64,000 nt of DNA from Mycobacterium mantenii (GCF_010731775.1 NZ_AP022590.1:5208001-5272000); one strand, 5' to 3'. Counted from the first letter of the stretch, positions 8,271 to 17,867 are shown. Notes: generated by a model from the sequence alone, not told the origin. A program made the numbers and translations.

Positions 8271-9706
8271 TGCAGCGGATCCGCGGTAGCAGGGGGCTGC
8301 GCTACGCCACCATCATCGCGCTGGTCGCGGTGTTGGTGGGTGGCGTGTACGTGCTTTCGTCGCAAGCGAATAACCGCAAGATCGTCGGCTACTTCACCTC
8401 TGCGGTCGGCCTGTATCCCGGTGACCAGGTGCGCATCCTCGGCGTCCCGGTCGGCACCATCGACACGATCGACCCGCGGCCGTCCGACGTCAAGATCACC
8501 ATGTCGGTGTCCAAGGACGTGAAGATCCCAAAGGACGCCAAGGCCATCATCATGTCGCCAAACCTGGTGGCGGCCAGGTTCATTCAGTTGACACCGGCGT
8601 ACACCGGCGGGCCGGAGATGGCCGACGGCGCCAGCATCGGCCCGGGCCGCACCGCCGTTCCGGTGGAATGGGACGAGGTCAAGGAGTCGCTGACCCAGCT
8701 GGCCGTCCAACTCGGCCCGACGGCCGGATCGATGCAGGGACCGTTGGGCGCGGCGATCAACCAGGCCGCGGACACCTTCGACGGCAAGGGTGTGTCCTTC
8801 CACAACGCGTTGCGCGAGCTCTCGCAAGCCGCTGGGCGACTGGGGGATTCGCGTGGTGACATCTTCGGCACGGTGAAAAACCTGCAGGTATTGGTCAACG
8901 CGCTGTCGTCCAGCAACGAGCAGATCGTCCAGTTCGCCGGGAACGTCGCCTCGGTGTCGCAGGTGCTCGCCGACAGCTCGCGCCACCTGGACACCACGCT
9001 GGGGACCCTCAACAAAGCGCTGTCGGACATCCGTGGGTTCCTGCACGAAAACAACTCGACGATCGTCGACACGGTCAACAACCTCAACGATTTCGCGAAG
9101 ACGTTGAGCGACCAGAGCGACAACATCGAGCAGGTGCTGCACGTGGCGGGGCCGGGTATCGCCAACTTCTACAACATCTACGACCCGGCGCAGGGCACGC
9201 TCAACGGCCTCCTGTCGATACCGGAATTCGCCAACCCCGTGCAGTTCATCTGCGGTGGGTCCTTCGAAACTGCCGGCGGACCCCGGGCGCCGGATTACTT
9301 CAAGCGCGCCGAACTCTGCCGTGAGCGGCTGGGCCCGGTGCTGCGCCGGCTCACCGTGAACTACCCGCCGCTGATGTTCCACCCGCTCAACACGATTACG
9401 GCGTACAAGGGCCAGATCATCTACGACACCCCGGAAACCCAGGCCAAGTCGGCCACTCCGGTGCCGCAGCTGACCTGGATCCCGGCCAAGGGCGCCCAGA
9501 CGCCGCCCGCCGCTCAGAACCCGGCGGATCTGCAGGCCCTGCTGGTCCCGACGGCACCGCAGGCCGGTCCCGCACCGCGCCCGGCGCCGGCCGGTGCGGC
9601 CCCCGCCCCGGGTCCCGCTCCCGGAAGCGCGTTCGGTCCGCCGCCGGGTCCGCCTCCCGGCCAGGCGCCCGGCGGGCTGACGGCCGACCTGGGCGGTGGC
9701 GGATGA
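8267..9706 (+). CDS. mce4D: Mce-family protein Mce4D with Pro/Ala-rich C-terminal tail
   Basis: A 479-residue Mce protein starting at ATG in an ATGA overlap with mce4C. N-terminal membrane helix (YATIIALVAVLVGGVYVLSS), MCE domain (GLYPGDQVRILGVPVGTID), helical domain, then about 80 C-terminal residues rich in Pro and Ala (PAPAGAAPAPGPAPGS and PPPGPPPGQ). It is longer than the roughly 451-residue M. tuberculosis Mce4D, the excess being in the low-complexity tail. The tail is likely disordered and may span or contact the cell wall. Confidence 0.94.
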   Translation: MMQRIRGSRGLRYATIIALVAVLVGGVYVLSSQANNRKIVGYFTSAVGLYPGDQVRILGVPVGTIDTIDPRPSDVKITMSVSKDVKIPKDAKAIIMSPNLVAARFIQLTPAYTGGPEMADGASIGPGRTAVPVEWDEVKESLTQLAVQLGPTAGSMQGPLGAAINQAADTFDGKGVSFHNALRELSQAAGRLGDSRGDIFGTVKNLQVLVNALSSSNEQIVQFAGNVASVSQVLADSSRHLDTTLGTLNKALSDIRGFLHENNSTIVDTVNNLNDFAKTLSDQSDNIEQVLHVAGPGIANFYNIYDPAQGTLNGLLSIPEFANPVQFICGGSFETAGGPRAPDYFKRAELCRERLGPVLRRLTVNYPPLMFHPLNTITAYKGQIIYDTPETQAKSATPVPQLTWIPAKGAQTPPAAQNPADLQALLVPTAPQAGPAPRPAPAGAAPAPGPAPGSAFGPPPGPPPGQAPGGLTADLGGGG

Positions 9707-10857
9707 ACCGATTGTGGTTGCGCGCAGGCGGATTGGCGATGGGCGGCATGCTGCTGGCCGGCTGCCAATTCAACGGGCTGAATTCGGTGGCGATGCCCGG
9801 CACCGCGGGCCACGGCAGCGGCGCCTACTCGATCACCGTCGAGCTGCCCGACGTGGCAACCCTGCCGCAGAACTCCCCGGTCATGGTGGATGACGTCACC
9901 GTCGGCAGCGTCGCCGGCATTACGGCCGAGCAGCGGGCCGACGGATCGTTCTATGCGGCAGTGAAATTGGCGTTGGACAAGAACGTCGTGCTGCCCGCCA
10001 ACTCGACCGCGACGGTCGCCCAGACGTCGCTGCTCGGCTCGATGCACGTCGACTTGGCCCGCCCGAAGGACAAGCCGGCCGTCGGCAAGCTGAAGGACGG
10101 GTCGAAGATCGCGGAGGCCAACACCGGTCGCTATCCCACCACCGAGGAAGTGCTTTCGGCGCTCGGCGTGGTGGTGAACAAGGGCAATGTCGGTGCCCTG
10201 GAAGAGATCACCGACGAGACCTACCGGGCCGTCGCCGGCCGGCAGGACCAGTTCGTCGACCTGATCCCCAGGCTCGCCGAACTCACGTCGGGACTCAACC
10301 GTCAGGTCAACGACATCATCGATGCCGTCGACGGGTTGAACCGGTTCTCGGCGACCCTGGCGCACGATAAGGACAACCTGGGCCGGGCGCTGGACACGCT
10401 GCCCGAGGCGATTCGCGTGCTCAACAAGAACCGCGGCCACATCGTCGAGGCCTTCGCCGCGCTGCACAAGCTGGCGAATGTCACCTCGCACATTCTGGCC
10501 AAGACCAAGGTGGACTTCGCCGCCGACATGAAGGACCTGTATTCGGTTGTTAAGGTGCTGAACGACAACCGGCGGAACTTCGTCACATCGCTGCAGCTGT
10601 TGCTGACGTTCCCGTTCCCCAACTTCGGTATCAAGCAGGCGGTGCGCGGCGACTACCTCAACGTGTTCACCACCTTCGACCTCACCCTGCGCCGCCTCGG
10701 TGAAACATTCTTCACCACGGCCTATTTCGACCCGAACATGGCCCACATGAACGAGATCCTCAACCCGCCGGACTTCTTGACCGGCGAAATGGCCAACCTG
10801 TCCGGACAGGCCGCGGATCCGTTCAAGATTCCGCCCGGCACGGCTTCGGGACAGTAG
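9703..10857 (+). CDS. lprN: Mce-family lipoprotein Mce4E (LprN)
   Basis: A 384-residue Mce protein. Unlike its siblings it has a lipoprotein signal peptide, with lipobox LLAGC near residue 20 (MNRLWLRAGGLAMGGMLLAGC). The MCE domain (NSPVMVDDVTVGSVAGITA) and the helical domain (LNRQVNDIIDAVDGLNRF) follow. The E subunit is the lipid-anchored member in all mycobacterial Mce operons. The start overlaps the end of mce4D (ATGA). Confidence 0.95.
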   Translation: MNRLWLRAGGLAMGGMLLAGCQFNGLNSVAMPGTAGHGSGAYSITVELPDVATLPQNSPVMVDDVTVGSVAGITAEQRADGSFYAAVKLALDKNVVLPANSTATVAQTSLLGSMHVDLARPKDKPAVGKLKDGSKIAEANTGRYPTTEEVLSALGVVVNKGNVGALEEITDETYRAVAGRQDQFVDLIPRLAELTSGLNRQVNDIIDAVDGLNRFSATLAHDKDNLGRALDTLPEAIRVLNKNRGHIVEAFAALHKLANVTSHILAKTKVDFAADMKDLYSVVKVLNDNRRNFVTSLQLLLTFPFPNFGIKQAVRGDYLNVFTTFDLTLRRLGETFFTTAYFDPNMAHMNEILNPPDFLTGEMANLSGQAADPFKIPPGTASGQ

Positions 10858-10868
10858 GGGGCGGTCGC

Positions 10869-12593
10869 ATGCATGACAGACTGACCAAGATCCAGCTGTG
10901 GATCTTCGCCGTGATCACGGCCATCACCCTGACCGTGATGGCGATCTTCTACCTGCGGCTGCCCGCGACGTTCGGTATCGGAACCTACGGCGTGAGTGCC
11001 GATTTCGTTGCCGGCGGCGGGCTATACAAGAACGCCAACGTCACTTACCGCGGTGTCGCCGTCGGCCGCGTCGAGTCGGTGGGGCTGAGCCCTAACGGGG
11101 TCATCGCCGGCATGCGGCTCAACAGCGGGACCGCCATCCCGTCGAACGTCACCGCCACCGTCAAGAGTGTGTCGGCCGTCGGCGAGCAGTACATCGATTT
11201 GGTGCCGCCGAGCTCGCCGGCATCGACCAAGTTGAGCAACGGATCTCTCATCGAGCGGAAGAACACCCGGATCGGCCAGGACGTCGCCGACCTGTTGAAG
11301 CGCTCGGAGACGTTGGTCAACAGCCTGGGCGATACCCGGCTGCGTGAGCTGCTGCACGAGACGTTCCTTGCGGCCAACGGTTCCGGGCCCGAGCTGGCCC
11401 GGCTGTTCGAGTCCGCCCGACTGCTGGTGGACGAGGCCAACGCGAACTATCCGCAAGTCTCGCAGTTGATCGACCAGGCCGGCCCGTTCCTGCAGGCGCA
11501 GATTCGCGCGGGCGGTGACATCAAGTCGCTGTCCGACGGGCTGGCGCGGTTCACCTCCGAGGTGCGGCAGGCCGATCCGCAGCTGCGCGACACCCTGGCC
11601 ACCGCCCCGGGCGCCACCGACGAGGCCAGCACCGCGTTCTCCGGCATCCGTCCCTCCTTCCCGGCCCTGGCCGCCAGCCTGGCCAACCTCGGCCGGGTCG
11701 GCGTGATCTACCACAAGTCGATCGAGCAGCTGCTGGTCGTCTTGCCGGCGCTGTTCGCCGCGATCACCACCGCCGCGGGCGGTATGCCGCAAGACGAAGG
11801 CGCCAAGCTGGACTTCAAGCTTGACCTCAACGACCCGCCGCCGTGCGCGGTCGGCTTCCTGCCGCCGCCGTTGATGCGCACCCCGGCCGACGAGACGGTG
11901 CGTGAGCTGCCCAAGGACATGTACTGCAAGACCGCGCAAAACGATCCCAGCACCGTGCGCGGCGCCCGCAACTACCCGTGCCAGGAGTTCCCTGGAAAGC
12001 GCGCCCCGACGATCCAGTTATGTCGCGACCCGAAGGGCTATGTGCCGATCGGCCGCAACCCGTGGCGCGGCCCGCCGGTGCCGTACGACACCCCGGTGAC
12101 CAACGGCTTGAACGTGTTGCCGCCCAACCACTTCCCGTATATCCCGCCGGGCGCCGAGCCCGATCCGGGTACACCCGTCGTCGGCCCGCCGCCCCCGGGC
12201 GTGGTGCCCGGGCCGGGGCCGCTGCCCAACAAGCAGCCGGCGTTCGATCCGCCGCCGCCGAATGACAACGGGCCGCCACCGCCGTTCACGTCGTGGCAGC
12301 CGCCCGGGGTACCGCCGGTGCCGCCCCAGCTTCCCTACCCGAAGTGGCTGCCTCCGCCGGCGCCGCCGGAGGGGATCAACCCTCCGCCGGCCGGCCCGGG
12401 ACCGGAGAAGCCGTGGGGCCCGCCGCCCGGGGGACAGCCGCAGGCCAGCGGCCCCGCCTACGCCACCTATGACCAGAAGACCGGCGCGTTTGTCGATCCA
12501 GCCGGTGGCACTGGTATCTTCGCGGCCGGCGCCACTGGCACATCCGGCGCCGAGAACTGGGTGGACCTCATGCTTGATCCAAGGCCGATGTAA
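10869..12593 (+). CDS. mce4F: Mce-family protein Mce4F with long Pro-rich tail
   Basis: A 574-residue Mce protein (about 564 in M. tuberculosis). N-terminal membrane helix (IFAVITAITLTVMAIFYL), MCE domain (LYKNANVTYRGVAVGRVESVGL) and helical region. From about residue 420 a very Pro/Gly-rich tail runs for roughly 110 residues (PVVGPPPPGVVPGPGPLP, PPPPNDNGPPPPFTSW), followed by a short ordered end (GIFAAGATGTSGAENWVDLM). Cysteines around residues 325-385 may form disulfides. Last of the six subunits; the stop overlaps the mam4A start by one base. Confidence 0.94.
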   Translation: MHDRLTKIQLWIFAVITAITLTVMAIFYLRLPATFGIGTYGVSADFVAGGGLYKNANVTYRGVAVGRVESVGLSPNGVIAGMRLNSGTAIPSNVTATVKSVSAVGEQYIDLVPPSSPASTKLSNGSLIERKNTRIGQDVADLLKRSETLVNSLGDTRLRELLHETFLAANGSGPELARLFESARLLVDEANANYPQVSQLIDQAGPFLQAQIRAGGDIKSLSDGLARFTSEVRQADPQLRDTLATAPGATDEASTAFSGIRPSFPALAASLANLGRVGVIYHKSIEQLLVVLPALFAAITTAAGGMPQDEGAKLDFKLDLNDPPPCAVGFLPPPLMRTPADETVRELPKDMYCKTAQNDPSTVRGARNYPCQEFPGKRAPTIQLCRDPKGYVPIGRNPWRGPPVPYDTPVTNGLNVLPPNHFPYIPPGAEPDPGTPVVGPPPPGVVPGPGPLPNKQPAFDPPPPNDNGPPPPFTSWQPPGVPPVPPQLPYPKWLPPPAPPEGINPPPAGPGPEKPWGPPPGGQPQASGPAYATYDQKTGAFVDPAGGTGIFAAGATGTSGAENWVDLMLDPRPM

Positions 12594-13300
12594 TGGACCC
12601 TGCCGTGGCAGACGAACCGACAATCACGCCGCGCGTTCGTCGGCGAGCCTCGCGCGCGGCGGGTCCGGCCAAGGGTGAGCCGCCCCGGGACGTCACGGTC
12701 CAGACCGAGGTTCCGGCCGCGTCGAAGCGGCCGGCCAAACCCGTCAAGACCCTCAAGTCCATCAAGCCGCCGCCCCGACGGCAGCCGCACCGCGTGCGGG
12801 TCGCGTGGATTTCCTTCGTGGCGGCACTGTTGGCGGTCGGGGCGCTGGCCGGTTGTGTGGCGGTGCTGCTCGTTTCGCAGCACCACGCCACCGCGGCGCG
12901 GGCGCGCGATCAGCGTTTCGTCGACACCGCGACGCAGACGGTGGTCAACATGTTCAGCTACAAGCAGGACAACATCGACGAAAGCGTGAACCGGTTCGTC
13001 AACGGCACCAGCGGCCCGCTGCGCGGCATGCTCGGCGCGAACAACAACGTCGAGAACCTAAAGGGCCTGTTCCGCTCCACCAATGCGACGTCGGAAGCCG
13101 TCATCAACGGCGCAGCGCTGGAAGGCATTGACGCCGTTACCGATAACGCGTCGGTGCTGGTGTCGGTGCGCGTCACGGTGGCCGACATCGACGGGGTCAA
13201 CAAGCCGTCCATGCCCTATCGCCTGCGTGTCATCGTGCACGAGGACGACGCGGGGAAGATGACCGGCTACGACCTGAAATATCCCGACGGAGGCAATTGA
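12593..13300 (+). CDS. mam4A: Mce-associated membrane protein Mam4A (Rv3493c-like)
   Basis: A 235-residue protein. A basic, Pro/Ala/Lys-rich cytoplasmic N-terminus of about 65 residues is followed by one transmembrane helix (AWISFVAALLAVGALAGCVAVLLV) and an exported domain of the Mce-associated (SnoaL/NTF2-like) type (QTVVNMFSYKQDNIDESVNRF). Mam proteins stabilise or assist assembly of the Mce complex. It follows mce4F with a one-base overlap and is co-directional with mam4B, so it is part of the mce4 operon. Confidence 0.88.
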   Translation: MDPAVADEPTITPRVRRRASRAAGPAKGEPPRDVTVQTEVPAASKRPAKPVKTLKSIKPPPRRQPHRVRVAWISFVAALLAVGALAGCVAVLLVSQHHATAARARDQRFVDTATQTVVNMFSYKQDNIDESVNRFVNGTSGPLRGMLGANNNVENLKGLFRSTNATSEAVINGAALEGIDAVTDNASVLVSVRVTVADIDGVNKPSMPYRLRVIVHEDDAGKMTGYDLKYPDGGN

Positions 13301-13791
13301 TGCGATGGCGGCGTTGGCTGCTGATCGTCGCGGGTTACCTCCTGGCCGTGGCGTTCGTTGGGCTGTCCGCGGTGGCCGGCTGGATGTACTGGGACAGAGT
13401 GCAGACCCGCGGCGAGCAGGCGGCGCGTGCGGTGCTGCCGGGGTTGGCGGCCAAGGAGATTCCCGAGGTTTTCGCGTACGACTACCAAACCGTTGAGCGG
13501 AGCCTGTCGGCGGCGTATCCGCTGTTGACCCCCGACTATCGCGCGGAGTTCCAGAAGAGCGCCAACAACCAGATCATCCCCGAGGCTAAGAAGCGCGAAG
13601 TCGTGGTGCAGGCCAATGTCGTTGGCGTAGGGGTGATGTCGGCCAAGCGGGAGTCGGCGTCGGTGATGGTCTTCATGAACCGGACCGTGACCGACAAGTC
13701 GCGCCAGCCGCTGTATGACGGCAGCCGGTTGCGGGTGGACTTCAAAAAGATCGGCAAGCAGTGGCTGATCGCCTACATCACGCCGATCTAG
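13300..13791 (+). CDS. mam4B: Mce-associated membrane protein Mam4B (Rv3492c-like)
   Basis: A 163-residue protein: one N-terminal membrane helix (WLLIVAGYLLAVAFVGLSAVAG), then a soluble exported domain similar to that of Mam4A (IPEVFAYDYQTVERSLSAAYP, with the end GKQWLIAYITPI). ATG at 13300 is chosen because GGAGG sits 7 bases upstream; TTG at 13297 would add one residue. The start shares a base with the mam4A stop. Last gene of the mce4 operon, converging on the next minus-strand gene. Confidence 0.86.
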   Translation: MRWRRWLLIVAGYLLAVAFVGLSAVAGWMYWDRVQTRGEQAARAVLPGLAAKEIPEVFAYDYQTVERSLSAAYPLLTPDYRAEFQKSANNQIIPEAKKREVVVQANVVGVGVMSAKRESASVMVFMNRTVTDKSRQPLYDGSRLRVDFKKIGKQWLIAYITPI

Positions 13792-13815
13792 CCCCGCCGG
13801 CAATCGACCATCAGG

Positions 13816-14394
13816 TCAGTAGCACATCGCAATGCCGTTGCAGTACAACGGGTAACGATTTATCGGGCTGGGCGGCGGCCCCGTCATCGCCAGCGAGAAC
13901 GGTTCCTTCTTCATTCCCGGCTGCATCCCGCACACGGCACCGTGCAACGTGGTGTGGGTGCCGCTCATCGTCTCGTCGCTGAACGCGAAGGTGTCCGTGG
14001 ACGGCGCGGTGCCGCCGCCCGGGCAGGCCACACCGTCGGGCTTGTCGACCTTGAAAGTCCACAGCATGCTGGACATCCGGGCCCGGCCACCAAAGTTCTG
14101 CTGCTTGTCCGCGGTGCTGATCTGCTCGGGCGTCGAACTCACGATGTTCAGCGCGCAATTCATCGCGAACACGATCGGGTCGGAATAGTCGTTCATGTTC
14201 CGGGTGCCCGAGGGCTGATCGCACAGCGCCGAGATCGTCCAGGTGACCCCGGACACGCCCGCCTCGTTGAAGTTGTACGTGCCGTCGGCCGGTGGCCCGA
14301 CGGCCTTGGCCGGTTCACCGGATTGCAGCGCGATCCCCACCGCGACGGCCGTGACGATGCCGGCACCCGCGGCCATGCCGTGACGGAGCTTCAT
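13816..14394 (-). CDS. Exported conserved protein (Rv3491-like), function unknown
   Basis: A 192-residue protein starting at ATG 14394 (MKLRHGMAAGAGIVTAVAVGI) behind an AAGGAGGGG site. The first 30 residues look like a Sec signal peptide ending about AKA-VG. The mature part contains five cysteines, two of them in CDQPSG and the C-terminal CNGIAMC, consistent with an extracytoplasmic disulfide-bonded fold. It is the same length and in the same place as Rv3491, next to otsA. Function is not known. Confidence 0.8.
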   Translation of the reverse strand: MKLRHGMAAGAGIVTAVAVGIALQSGEPAKAVGPPADGTYNFNEAGVSGVTWTISALCDQPSGTRNMNDYSDPIVFAMNCALNIVSSTPEQISTADKQQNFGGRARMSSMLWTFKVDKPDGVACPGGGTAPSTDTFAFSDETMSGTHTTLHGAVCGMQPGMKKEPFSLAMTGPPPSPINRYPLYCNGIAMCY

Positions 14395-14478
14395 CTGATT
14401 CCCCTCCTTCACGTTCGACGCTGCATCTGAGTATCACAGCGTTCGGGTGCCAACACCATGGGGTCGTGCGCGTGCGCG

Positions 14479-15960
14479 CTAATCGGCGTCACCGGGTCGG
14501 GCTTCGGCGAGCGCATCGAGGAACGACCTCGCCCAGCGGTCGACGTCATGAGCGAGTACCTGGCGGCGCAGGGACCGCATCCGGCGGCGCCCCTCGTCGG
14601 CGGATTGGTTCAGCGCGGCCTCGATCGTGTCCTTGACGCCTTCGAGGTCGTGCGGGTTGACCAGATATGCCTGCCGGAGTTCGGCGGCGGCGCCGGTGAA
14701 TTCGGACAGGACGAGCGCGCCGCCGAGATCGCTGCGGCACGCGACGTACTCCTTGGCGACCAGGTTCATCCCGTCCCGCAGCGGGGTGACCAGCATGACG
14801 TCGGCGGCCACGAAGAACGCGATGAGCTCGTTGCGGGGGACCGGCCGGTGCAGGTAGTGCACCACCGGATGTCCGACTTCGCCGTATTCACCGTTGATGT
14901 GGCCGACCTGGCGTTCGATGTCGTTGCGCAGCTGCTGATAACTGTCCACCCGTTCGCGGCTCGGTGTCGCGAGCTGGACCAGCACCGTGTCGTCGCGCTT
15001 GGCGCGACCCTCGGCCAACAGCTCCGAAAAGGCTTTCAGCCGAACGTCGATGCCCTTGGTGTAGTCGAGCCGGTCGACGCCGAGCAGCACCTTGCGGGGG
15101 TTGCCCAGCTCGGCGCGGATCTCGCGGGCGCGGCGCTTGATGTCGCGGTGGCGGGCCGCCCGGTCGAGGGAGCTGGAGTCGATGGAGATGGGAAAGGCAC
15201 CCACCCGGACGACGCGGGAGTCGAGCTCCACCTCGCCGTAGCGCGTCCGCACGCCCACCGCGCCGCGCGAGGTGTTGGCGCCGGTCAGCCGCCGGGCCAG
15301 GAACAGGAAGTTCTGCGCACCGCCGGCCAGATGGAACCCGACGAGATCGGCACCGAGCAGGCCCTCGACGATCTCGGTCCGCCACGGCAACTGCATGAAC
15401 AGCTCGACGGGCGGGAACGGGATGTGCAGGAAGAAGCCGATGGTGAGGTCGGGTCGCAGTTCGCGCAGCATTTTGGGGACCAGCTGCAGCTGGTAGTCCT
15501 GCACCCAGACCGTCGCGCCTTCTGCGGCGGCACGGGAGGTGGCTTCGGCGAAGCGGCGGTTGACGTCGACGTAGCGGTCCCACCACTCGCGGTGGTAGAT
15601 CGGTTTGACGATGACGTCGTGATACAGCGGCCACAGCGTGGCGTTGGAAAAGCCCTCGTAATATTCGGCGACGTCGTCGGGGCTCAGCCTGACCGGCCGA
15701 ATCTCCAAATCATCCTGGAGGATGGGCTCGTCCTCGCCGTCGGTGTCCTCGGCGACGATCCCGGGCCAGCCCACCCACGCGCCGCGGCGGCGGCGCAGCA
15801 GCGGCTCGAGGGCCGTGACCAGTCCCCCGGGGCTGCGCTTCCACGCCGTGGTGCCGTCGGGAAGCTGCTCCTGGTCCACCGGCAGCCGGTTGGCGACTAC
15901 GACGAAGTCGGAATTCCCGTACTTGGCGGCCTTCGAGCTGCGCCCTCCCCCGGGAGACAT
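14479..15960 (-). CDS. otsA: Trehalose-6-phosphate synthase OtsA
   Basis: A 493-residue GT20 glycosyltransferase (about 500 in M. tuberculosis) that makes trehalose 6-phosphate from a nucleotide-glucose and glucose 6-phosphate in the cytosol. Visible motifs are VVVANRLPV at the N-terminus, [13 protein letters not shown] (sugar-phosphate binding loop), [37 protein letters not shown] and the C-terminal [14 protein letters not shown] with [10 protein letters not shown]. The start codon follows directly after the TAA of the upstream small gene (TAA-ATG), so the two are translationally linked. Confidence 0.96.
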   Translation of the reverse strand: MSPGGGRSSKAAKYGNSDFVVVANRLPVDQEQLPDGTTAWKRSPGGLVTALEPLLRRRRGAWVGWPGIVAEDTDGEDEPILQDDLEIRPVRLSPDDVAEYYEGFSNATLWPLYHDVIVKPIYHREWWDRYVDVNRRFAEATSRAAAEGATVWVQDYQLQLVPKMLRELRPDLTIGFFLHIPFPPVELFMQLPWRTEIVEGLLGADLVGFHLAGGAQNFLFLARRLTGANTSRGAVGVRTRYGEVELDSRVVRVGAFPISIDSSSLDRAARHRDIKRRAREIRAELGNPRKVLLGVDRLDYTKGIDVRLKAFSELLAEGRAKRDDTVLVQLATPSRERVDSYQQLRNDIERQVGHINGEYGEVGHPVVHYLHRPVPRNELIAFFVAADVMLVTPLRDGMNLVAKEYVACRSDLGGALVLSEFTGAAAELRQAYLVNPHDLEGVKDTIEAALNQSADEGRRRMRSLRRQVLAHDVDRWARSFLDALAEARPGDAD

Positions 15961-16125
15961 TTACGCGTCGAGCTTCGCCGGCCCAATACCCAGCATGGAC
16001 AGAAACACCCGGCACTCGTCGGCGTCGTTCGCGTACGCCGCGACGACCCGCCTGGCCTGGCTCGCAGTGCTGTCCGCCACCGGCTCGACGTCGCCGATTT
16101 CGCCGGGATCAGATTTCGTAGGCAT
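15961..16125 (-). CDS. Small conserved protein of 54 residues (Rv3489-like)
   Basis: A short reading frame starting ATG at 16125 and ending in TAA directly before the otsA ATG. The product begins MPTKSDPGEIGDVEPV and ends LSMLGIGPAKLDA. It has the same size and position as Rv3489, the small gene ahead of otsA in M. tuberculosis. No domain is recognised. The middle segment (ASQARRVVAAYANDADECRVFLSML) could form one amphipathic helix pair. It is likely co-transcribed and translationally coupled with otsA. Confidence 0.75.
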   Translation of the reverse strand: MPTKSDPGEIGDVEPVADSTASQARRVVAAYANDADECRVFLSMLGIGPAKLDA

Positions 16126-16274
16126 GACTTAACTGTAGGCGACGTTCGTGACCGCTCACAGGCCGTCTCACCAGCTAACGGGTGCCGGCCGCATTTATGG
16201 CTGGTTTGCAGGGGTTCGCGGCGCCGCTCGCGAAGACGTGATCGGCCGTCGACGCGGTGGTGCAGGATAAGTAG

Positions 16275-16967
16275 GTGGTCGATGAGGGTGCCGACGAGAC
16301 GGTGTTCGAGTTCTTCGATGTCGTCGTCGAGCGGCAAGGAAGGCGGGCCCTGAACGGGCTGACCGCCGCCATTCCGGGTCACGGTGTGACGGCGGTGTTC
16401 GGACCGTCGGGCTCGGGCAAATCGACCCTGCTTCGGTTGTGCAACCGCCTGGAGCTGCCGACCAGCGGGCGGGCGACCTTCCATGAGTCGGATATCGCCG
16501 GGCTCGATCCGCTGTGGCTGCGGCGCAGGGTGGGCATGTGTTTCCAGCGTCCGACGCCATTTCCGGGCACGGTCGCCGACAACCTGCGCGCCGCGGACCC
16601 GGACGCGTCCGACGCGCGGATGCGGGAAACGTTGGCCCGGGTGGCGTTGACCGGATCGTGGTTGGACCGCGACGTGGCCGGGCTTTCGGGTGGCGAGGCG
16701 CAGCGCGTGTGCCTGGCCCGCACCCTGTTGGCACAGCCCCAGGTGCTGCTGCTGGACGAACCCACCTCCGCCGTCGACACTGAGGCGGCCGAAGTCATCG
16801 AGCGCGCGGTGCGCGACCTGGCGGCCGACGGCATCCCCGCCCTGTGGGTCACCCACGACTCGGCGCAGGTGGAGAGGGCCGCCGACCGGGTCCTGCGCCT
16901 GGAGTGCGGTCGCAGCCGGGGGTTGGGCCCGGTTGGTGCCAAGCCCGGCGACGGTCCTGGGGCGTGA
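16275..16967 (+). CDS. ABC transporter ATPase, FetA/YbbL-like
   Basis: A 230-residue ABC ATPase starting at GTG. Walker A is GPSGSGKST (residues 43-51), the Q-loop is CFQRPTPF, the signature LSGGEAQR lies near residue 136, Walker B is VLLLDEPTSAVD, and the switch His is in WVTHD. The closest described arrangement is the E. coli FetAB (YbbL-YbbM) pair, which acts in iron efflux and oxidative-stress tolerance, because the next gene is a FetB-type permease with a one-base overlap. The substrate here is not proven; a PstB-like ATPase would resemble it in sequence but not in context. Confidence 0.8.
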   Translation: MVDEGADETVFEFFDVVVERQGRRALNGLTAAIPGHGVTAVFGPSGSGKSTLLRLCNRLELPTSGRATFHESDIAGLDPLWLRRRVGMCFQRPTPFPGTVADNLRAADPDASDARMRETLARVALTGSWLDRDVAGLSGGEAQRVCLARTLLAQPQVLLLDEPTSAVDTEAAEVIERAVRDLAADGIPALWVTHDSAQVERAADRVLRLECGRSRGLGPVGAKPGDGPGA

Positions 16968-17755
16968 TGCACGGCCAAGTCGGCTGGGTGGGCCTGGCGA
17001 CGTCGCTGATTCTGGTGGCATTCGCGGCCGGGATCTCGCTGTGGCGGCGATTGGGTCTGGAGCGGCAGCTGCTGTGGGCCGCGGCCCGCGCGCTGGTGCA
17101 GTTGCTGCTCGTGGGGGGTGCGCTGACCCTGCTGTTCGAGCCGGGCCGGTCGCTGTGGTGGTCGTGGGCGTGGGTCGCCGGGATGGTGGCCTACGCCGGG
17201 GATGTCGCCCGCCGCAGGGCGCCGGAGGTACCGCGGTTTGCGCCGCTGGCCGTGGCCGCGTTCGCCGGCGCGGCGGTGGTGACGCTCGGGGTGATCTTCG
17301 GCCTGCGGGTGTTCCCGTTGCAGGGGCGCACCCTGGTACCCGTCGCCGGCATGATGATCGGCAACTCGATGACCGCCATGGTGTTGGTGGCCCGGCGGTT
17401 GGTCGACGAGCTGCGCGACAAACGCGACGAGGTCGAAGCCCGCCTCGCGCTGGCGCAACCGTCGCGGCAGGCCGCGTCGCCGTATCTGCGAATCGCCTTG
17501 CGCTCGGCGATATCTCCGCAGATTGAGACGACCAAAGCCACCGGGCTGGTGTTCCTGCCGGGCGCCATGACCGGCCTCATCCTCGCCGGGGTGCCGCCGT
17601 TGCAGGCGGTGTTGGTGCAGGCCGTGGTGATGTTCTTGATCCTGGGTTCGGTCGCGGCCACCACCGTGGTCGTCGCGCTGGGCATCGTCCGGCTGGTGTT
17701 CACCCGCGACCATCGGCTGCTGCCGTTGGGCCGGCGGCCCGAGACCGCCGGGTGA
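16967..17755 (+). CDS. ABC transporter permease, FetB/YbbM (UPF0014) family
   Basis: A 262-residue polytopic membrane protein with about six to seven hydrophobic segments. It carries family signatures RALVQLLLVGG (first third), VPVAGMMIGNSMTAMVL (middle) and LPGAMTGLILAGVPPLQAV followed by QAVVMFLILGSVAATT (last third). The ATG overlaps the stop of the ATPase gene, so the two are a coupled operon. UPF0014 proteins act with a FetA-type ATPase in metal export in E. coli. M. tuberculosis has other genes between otsA and cpsA, so this pair is lineage-variable. Confidence 0.82.
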   Translation: MHGQVGWVGLATSLILVAFAAGISLWRRLGLERQLLWAAARALVQLLLVGGALTLLFEPGRSLWWSWAWVAGMVAYAGDVARRRAPEVPRFAPLAVAAFAGAAVVTLGVIFGLRVFPLQGRTLVPVAGMMIGNSMTAMVLVARRLVDELRDKRDEVEARLALAQPSRQAASPYLRIALRSAISPQIETTKATGLVFLPGAMTGLILAGVPPLQAVLVQAVVMFLILGSVAATTVVVALGIVRLVFTRDHRLLPLGRRPETAG

Positions 17756-17867
17756 GAACGCGGTGGTCGACAGGGGTCCGGCAGCCGATCACCCCAGCGC
17801 GTGCCGGTTACACACTGGCCGTAATCTCCTAAATAAGGCTAATTCAACGACGAACGAGGTGGGCGGA

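Noticed and set aside
14458..16353. 631-codon open frame on the plus strand opposite otsA
   Set aside because: It is the antisense shadow of otsA and its neighbour in high-GC DNA. The translation is low-complexity with no recognisable domain, while otsA on the other strand is unmistakable.
16275..16967. ABC ATPase as MceG, the energising subunit for Mce4
   Set aside because: It is only about 230 residues, lacks the longer Mkl-type C-terminus, and is coupled to a FetB/UPF0014 permease, so it belongs to another transporter.
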